8,956 nt of DNA from CAZILN01 sp964540005. Its GTDB lineage: Bacteria; Bacteroidota; Bacteroidia; Bacteroidales; SM23-62. Shown piece after piece: positions 7,169-8,956 of the stretch (position 1 is its first letter; each line of letters starts with the position of its first letter). The translations under genes were made by a program, and so were the position numbers. Below the pieces are notes generated by a model. It ran no database searches and was not told the DNA's origin. It was given only the letters and a program-made list of their open reading frames with translations. Location of the stretch: assembly GCA_964540005.1 (NCBI GenBank), contig CAZILN010000396.1:1-8956 (forward strand), in the 5' to 3' direction.

Positions 7169-7192
7169 GGGTATATTTTAGTAAAAATACCC
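7169..7192 (-). promoter_or_regulatory. 24-nt inverted repeat in the histidine kinase leader
   Basis: On the + strand the arms are GGGTAT (7169-7174) plus TTTT (7176-7179), and AAAA (7183-7186) plus ATACCC (7187-7192). They pair as 10 bp with one bulged A (7175) and a 3-nt loop. On the minus-strand transcript it would sit 5 nt before the kinase ATG and could mask the ribosome landing zone. Read as DNA, it could be an operator. Which of these applies cannot be told from the sequence. Confidence 0.55.
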
Positions 7193-7221
7193 TGAATTTG
7201 TATCGTGTCCAATTGAAAATA

Positions 7222-7229
7222 CAAAAATA
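7222..7229 (-). promoter_or_regulatory. Candidate -7 promoter element for the kinase-regulator operon
   Basis: Read on the minus strand, the octamer is TATTTTTG, an exact match to the Bacteroidota -7 consensus TAnnTTTG. It would give a leader of roughly 50 nt that includes the inverted repeat at 7169-7192. No clear TTG -33 element is seen at the expected distance, so the call is tentative. Confidence 0.4.
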
Positions 7230-7297
7230 ATTTGGCAGGAATCATTAAAACATGTGACCGTATACTTCAGGACTGTCTTAATGAAAATCAATATGCA

Positions 7298-8206
7298 ATG
7301 ATTCGGAAAAAGATTTTAGTCCCTGTAAATTTTAATGCCCAATCCGGGAATGTATTAAGATTAGCAAATAAAGTTGCACGGGTGATGAATGGAATGATTA
7401 CCTGTATGTACGTTATAGAAGAACCCGGATATATAACCGGACGGTTTATCTCCAGGGAGATACATGACCGTATCCGCAGAGAGGCAGAGCTACGGCTGTC
7501 TGTCCTGGTAAATGATAACTTAGATTCAGCAGATAAGACACCTTTCGAGATCATCATCACTGCAGGTAAAGTGCATCAAAAAATTGTTGAAAAAGCAACT
7601 GACCTTGATGCAGCATTTGTGGTTATGGGGAGGTCAGATCCCCCGGATATGAGCAGGAAGGGTATAGGTACAAATGCGAACCGTGTTATAATACAGACTA
7701 AAGTCCCGGTGATTACAGTAAGAAGCAATCAAAATACGACGGCTGAGCAGATCTTGTTACCCCTGGATTTATCAAAACCTGTCGGTTCCAAACTTGTCAA
7801 GACAATCGAAGTAGCTCATATGCTTTCTGCCGGTGTCAGTGTGCTAAGCCTTCTGGAATCTGATTGGATCAATCTGGAAATCAAATTCAGAAGTAAACTG
7901 GAAGAAATTCGACAATTTATTAATAATGAAGGCATTAATTGCAATGTGCATCTGGCAACTATCAAAAAAAATCTTCCAGATGAGATCATAAGTTATGCAA
8001 TAAATACACAGGCGGGCATGATAGTATTAATGACCCAGCAGGAAACCAATTTTACTGACTTTTTCATTGGTTCGACGGCACGGAATATTTTTCAGAAATC
8101 CGATATTCCAATCCTAAGTATTATACCGGATGTGCTGTTAGATGGATATCCTGATAAAACATCATTGGGTGATTTGTTTAATCCTGTCTCTTTATTGAAT
8201 ATTTAA
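7298..8206 (+). CDS. Tandem-domain universal stress protein (UspA family)
   Basis: A 302-residue protein with two universal-stress domains in tandem. Domain 1 covers about residues 3-142, starting KKILVPVNFNAQSGNVLRLA and ending KVPVITVRS. Domain 2 covers about 150-277, starting EQILLPLDLSKPVGSKLV and ending SDIPILSIIP. A short tail follows. ATG 7298 is chosen because domain 1 begins there at once; the longer in-frame TTG at 7232 would add 22 residues with no family resemblance. The ATP-binding motif (G-2X-G-9X-G-S/T) is incomplete in both halves: domain 1 has MGRSDPPDMSRKGIGT (about 110-125), lacking the second Gly, and domain 2 has MTQQETNFTDFFIGS (245-259), lacking both leading Gly. ATP binding is therefore doubtful. 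The gene diverges from the kinase across a 134-bp gap, which makes it a plausible regulatory target of that system. It is presumably cytoplasmic, with no export signal. Confidence 0.9.
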   Translation: MIRKKILVPVNFNAQSGNVLRLANKVARVMNGMITCMYVIEEPGYITGRFISREIHDRIRREAELRLSVLVNDNLDSADKTPFEIIITAGKVHQKIVEKATDLDAAFVVMGRSDPPDMSRKGIGTNANRVIIQTKVPVITVRSNQNTTAEQILLPLDLSKPVGSKLVKTIEVAHMLSAGVSVLSLLESDWINLEIKFRSKLEEIRQFINNEGINCNVHLATIKKNLPDEIISYAINTQAGMIVLMTQQETNFTDFFIGSTARNIFQKSDIPILSIIPDVLLDGYPDKTSLGDLFNPVSLLNI

Positions 8207-8210
8207 CCAA

Positions 8211-8222
8211 TTGATATATCAA
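8211..8222. promoter_or_regulatory. 12-nt perfect palindrome between stress protein and PLP gene
   Basis: TTGATATATCAA is its own reverse complement. It begins 4 bp after the stress-protein stop and ends 9 bp before the -33 element of the next gene. It may be a small operator, but AT-rich 12-mers of this kind also occur by chance. Confidence 0.25.
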
Positions 8223-8231
8223 GGTACATAA

Positions 8232-8262
8232 TTGTTTGTTTAAGGACAGTAACTTAGTTTTG
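8232..8262 (+). promoter_or_regulatory. Bacteroidota-type promoter for the PLP-enzyme gene
   Basis: A -33 TTG (8232-8234) is separated by 20 bp from TAGTTTTG (8255-8262), an exact TAnnTTTG -7 element. The spacing is within the 17-23 bp range reported for this phylum. A second TTTG at 8235-8238 overlaps the same region. The start codon is 17 bp further on, with an A/T-rich leader. Confidence 0.65.
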
Positions 8263-8279
8263 TATCATAAAATAATATC

Positions 8280-8956
8280 ATGGATCCCAAAATTTCCCTG
8301 CTCGACGGTGCGGTACCCAAAACCCCGGGTATATCAAAGGAAACCCAAAATCTGAGCAAGCAGGTCATAGACATGGGACTGTCTTTGATTGATCGGGTTG
8401 AATCATATGAAGATATTATGAGTCTTGAGGTTGGAGACACATCATTTACCAGGGCAAGAAACCTGGAAAGGGAACAAGGATTAAGGCAGATTTTCTTAAA
8501 ATTTGAAGGTAACAACCCGACAGGCACCCAAAAAGACAGGATTGCGTTTAAGCAGTGTCATGATGCTTTGCGAAGGGGATTCGAAACTATTACACTGGCA
8601 ACCTGCGGCAATTACGGGGCTTCGATAGCGCTTGCATCCAAACTTGCCGGAATTAAATGTATAATTTTCATTCCGGAAAATTATCATACCCAGAGAACAG
8701 GTGAAATGGAGTTGAATGGCGCGATAGTAAAAAGATATCGTGGCAGCTATGAGGATTCTGTCAGGTATTCTATAAAGTTGGCAAAAAAAAATAACTGGTA
8801 TGATGCAAATCCGGGAGGGGCCAACACTCCGCTTCAGATCCAGTCCTACTCAGAGATATCATATGAAATATACGATGTCCTTAGAGAGGCTCCTAAGATC
8901 TTATCAGTTCCTGTATCAAATGGAACACTTTTAGCAGGAGTTTACAGGGGATTCGT
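8280..8956 (+). CDS. PLP-dependent fold-type II enzyme, threonine-synthase-like, 3' end outside window
   Basis: The first 225 residues of a pyridoxal-phosphate enzyme of the tryptophan-synthase-beta fold, which includes threonine synthases, cysteate synthases and threonine dehydratases. The substrate-binding LEVGDTSFTRARNLE stretch (49-63) is followed by LKFEGNNPTGTQKDR, where Lys85 is the expected Schiff-base lysine. Next comes ATCGNYGASIALASKLAG (107-124), the asparagine loop that contacts the cofactor (Asn111), then a long IKCIIFIPENYHTQRTGEMELNGA-type segment. SVPVSNGTLLAGVYRGF (209-225) is the start of the cofactor phosphate loop. The catalytic lysine motif reads GTQKDR rather than the GSFKDR typical of threonine synthase, so a divergent subfamily is likely and the substrate cannot be named. 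ATG 8280 follows a good promoter, and the gene appears to be transcribed separately from the stress protein. Truncation is by the window, not a mutation. Confidence 0.85.
   Translation, partial: MDPKISLLDGAVPKTPGISKETQNLSKQVIDMGLSLIDRVESYEDIMSLEVGDTSFTRARNLEREQGLRQIFLKFEGNNPTGTQKDRIAFKQCHDALRRGFETITLATCGNYGASIALASKLAGIKCIIFIPENYHTQRTGEMELNGAIVKRYRGSYEDSVRYSIKLAKKNNWYDANPGGANTPLQIQSYSEISYEIYDVLREAPKILSVPVSNGTLLAGVYRGF

Noticed and set aside
7232..7297. TTG-initiated N-terminal extension of the universal stress protein.
   Set aside because: The Usp fold begins directly at the ATG at 7298, and the extension has no family resemblance.
8240..8687. Minus-strand open frames of 63-95 codons opposite the PLP-enzyme gene.
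   Set aside because: They lie wholly opposite a gene with clear family motifs and have no recognisable domain; they are antisense shadows.
1..8956. Search for tRNA/rRNA genes, CRISPR repeats, insertion-sequence ends, transposase or phage genes.
   Set aside because: None could be recognised by eye; the window reads as ordinary chromosomal genes.

Overview
The window looks like a chromosomal segment from a member of the Bacteroidota, most plausibly a Bacteroidales/Marinilabiliales-type genome. Three things point there. Several genes belong to families largely confined to this phylum: a DUF5723 outer-membrane-type protein, a DUF4834-like mini-protein and a secreted PepSY-like protein. Start codons have A/purine-rich leaders rather than strong Shine-Dalgarno sites. 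Three intergenic sites match the Bacteroidota -7 promoter element TAnnTTTG. All identifications rest on reading the translated sequence by eye; no database search was run.

Region 1 (1-3934, + strand) is a compact cell-envelope operon. It holds the 3' end of a beta-propeller-like protein, a large lipoprotein joined to it by an ATGA stop/start overlap, a DUF5723 beta-barrel-type outer membrane protein, and a 59-residue membrane-anchored DUF4834-like protein. The tight spacing and shared envelope targeting suggest one transcription unit. The biological role of this set is unknown.

Region 2 (3935-4872) is a lone secreted PepSY-like protein with its own -7 promoter element and an unusually aromatic-rich segment, flanked by two short non-coding gaps.

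Region 3 (4873-8206) is a regulatory island. An ECF sigma factor on the + strand has no anti-sigma gene after it. It converges on a two-gene minus-strand operon encoding a soluble PAS-containing NarX-type histidine kinase and a NarL-type response regulator. A two-domain universal stress protein diverges from the kinase across a 134-bp gap that contains a strong inverted repeat just upstream of the kinase start codon. The arrangement suggests stress or metabolic-state sensing in the cytoplasm, but no signal or target can be read from the sequence.

Region 4 (8207-8956) starts a PLP-dependent fold-type II enzyme related to threonine synthase, with a well-formed Bacteroidota promoter. The gene runs off the window end. 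I see no RNA genes, CRISPR arrays, insertion sequences or prophage genes. Nothing here is clearly a new system; the best leads are the envelope operon, the kinase leader hairpin and the orphan sigma factor.
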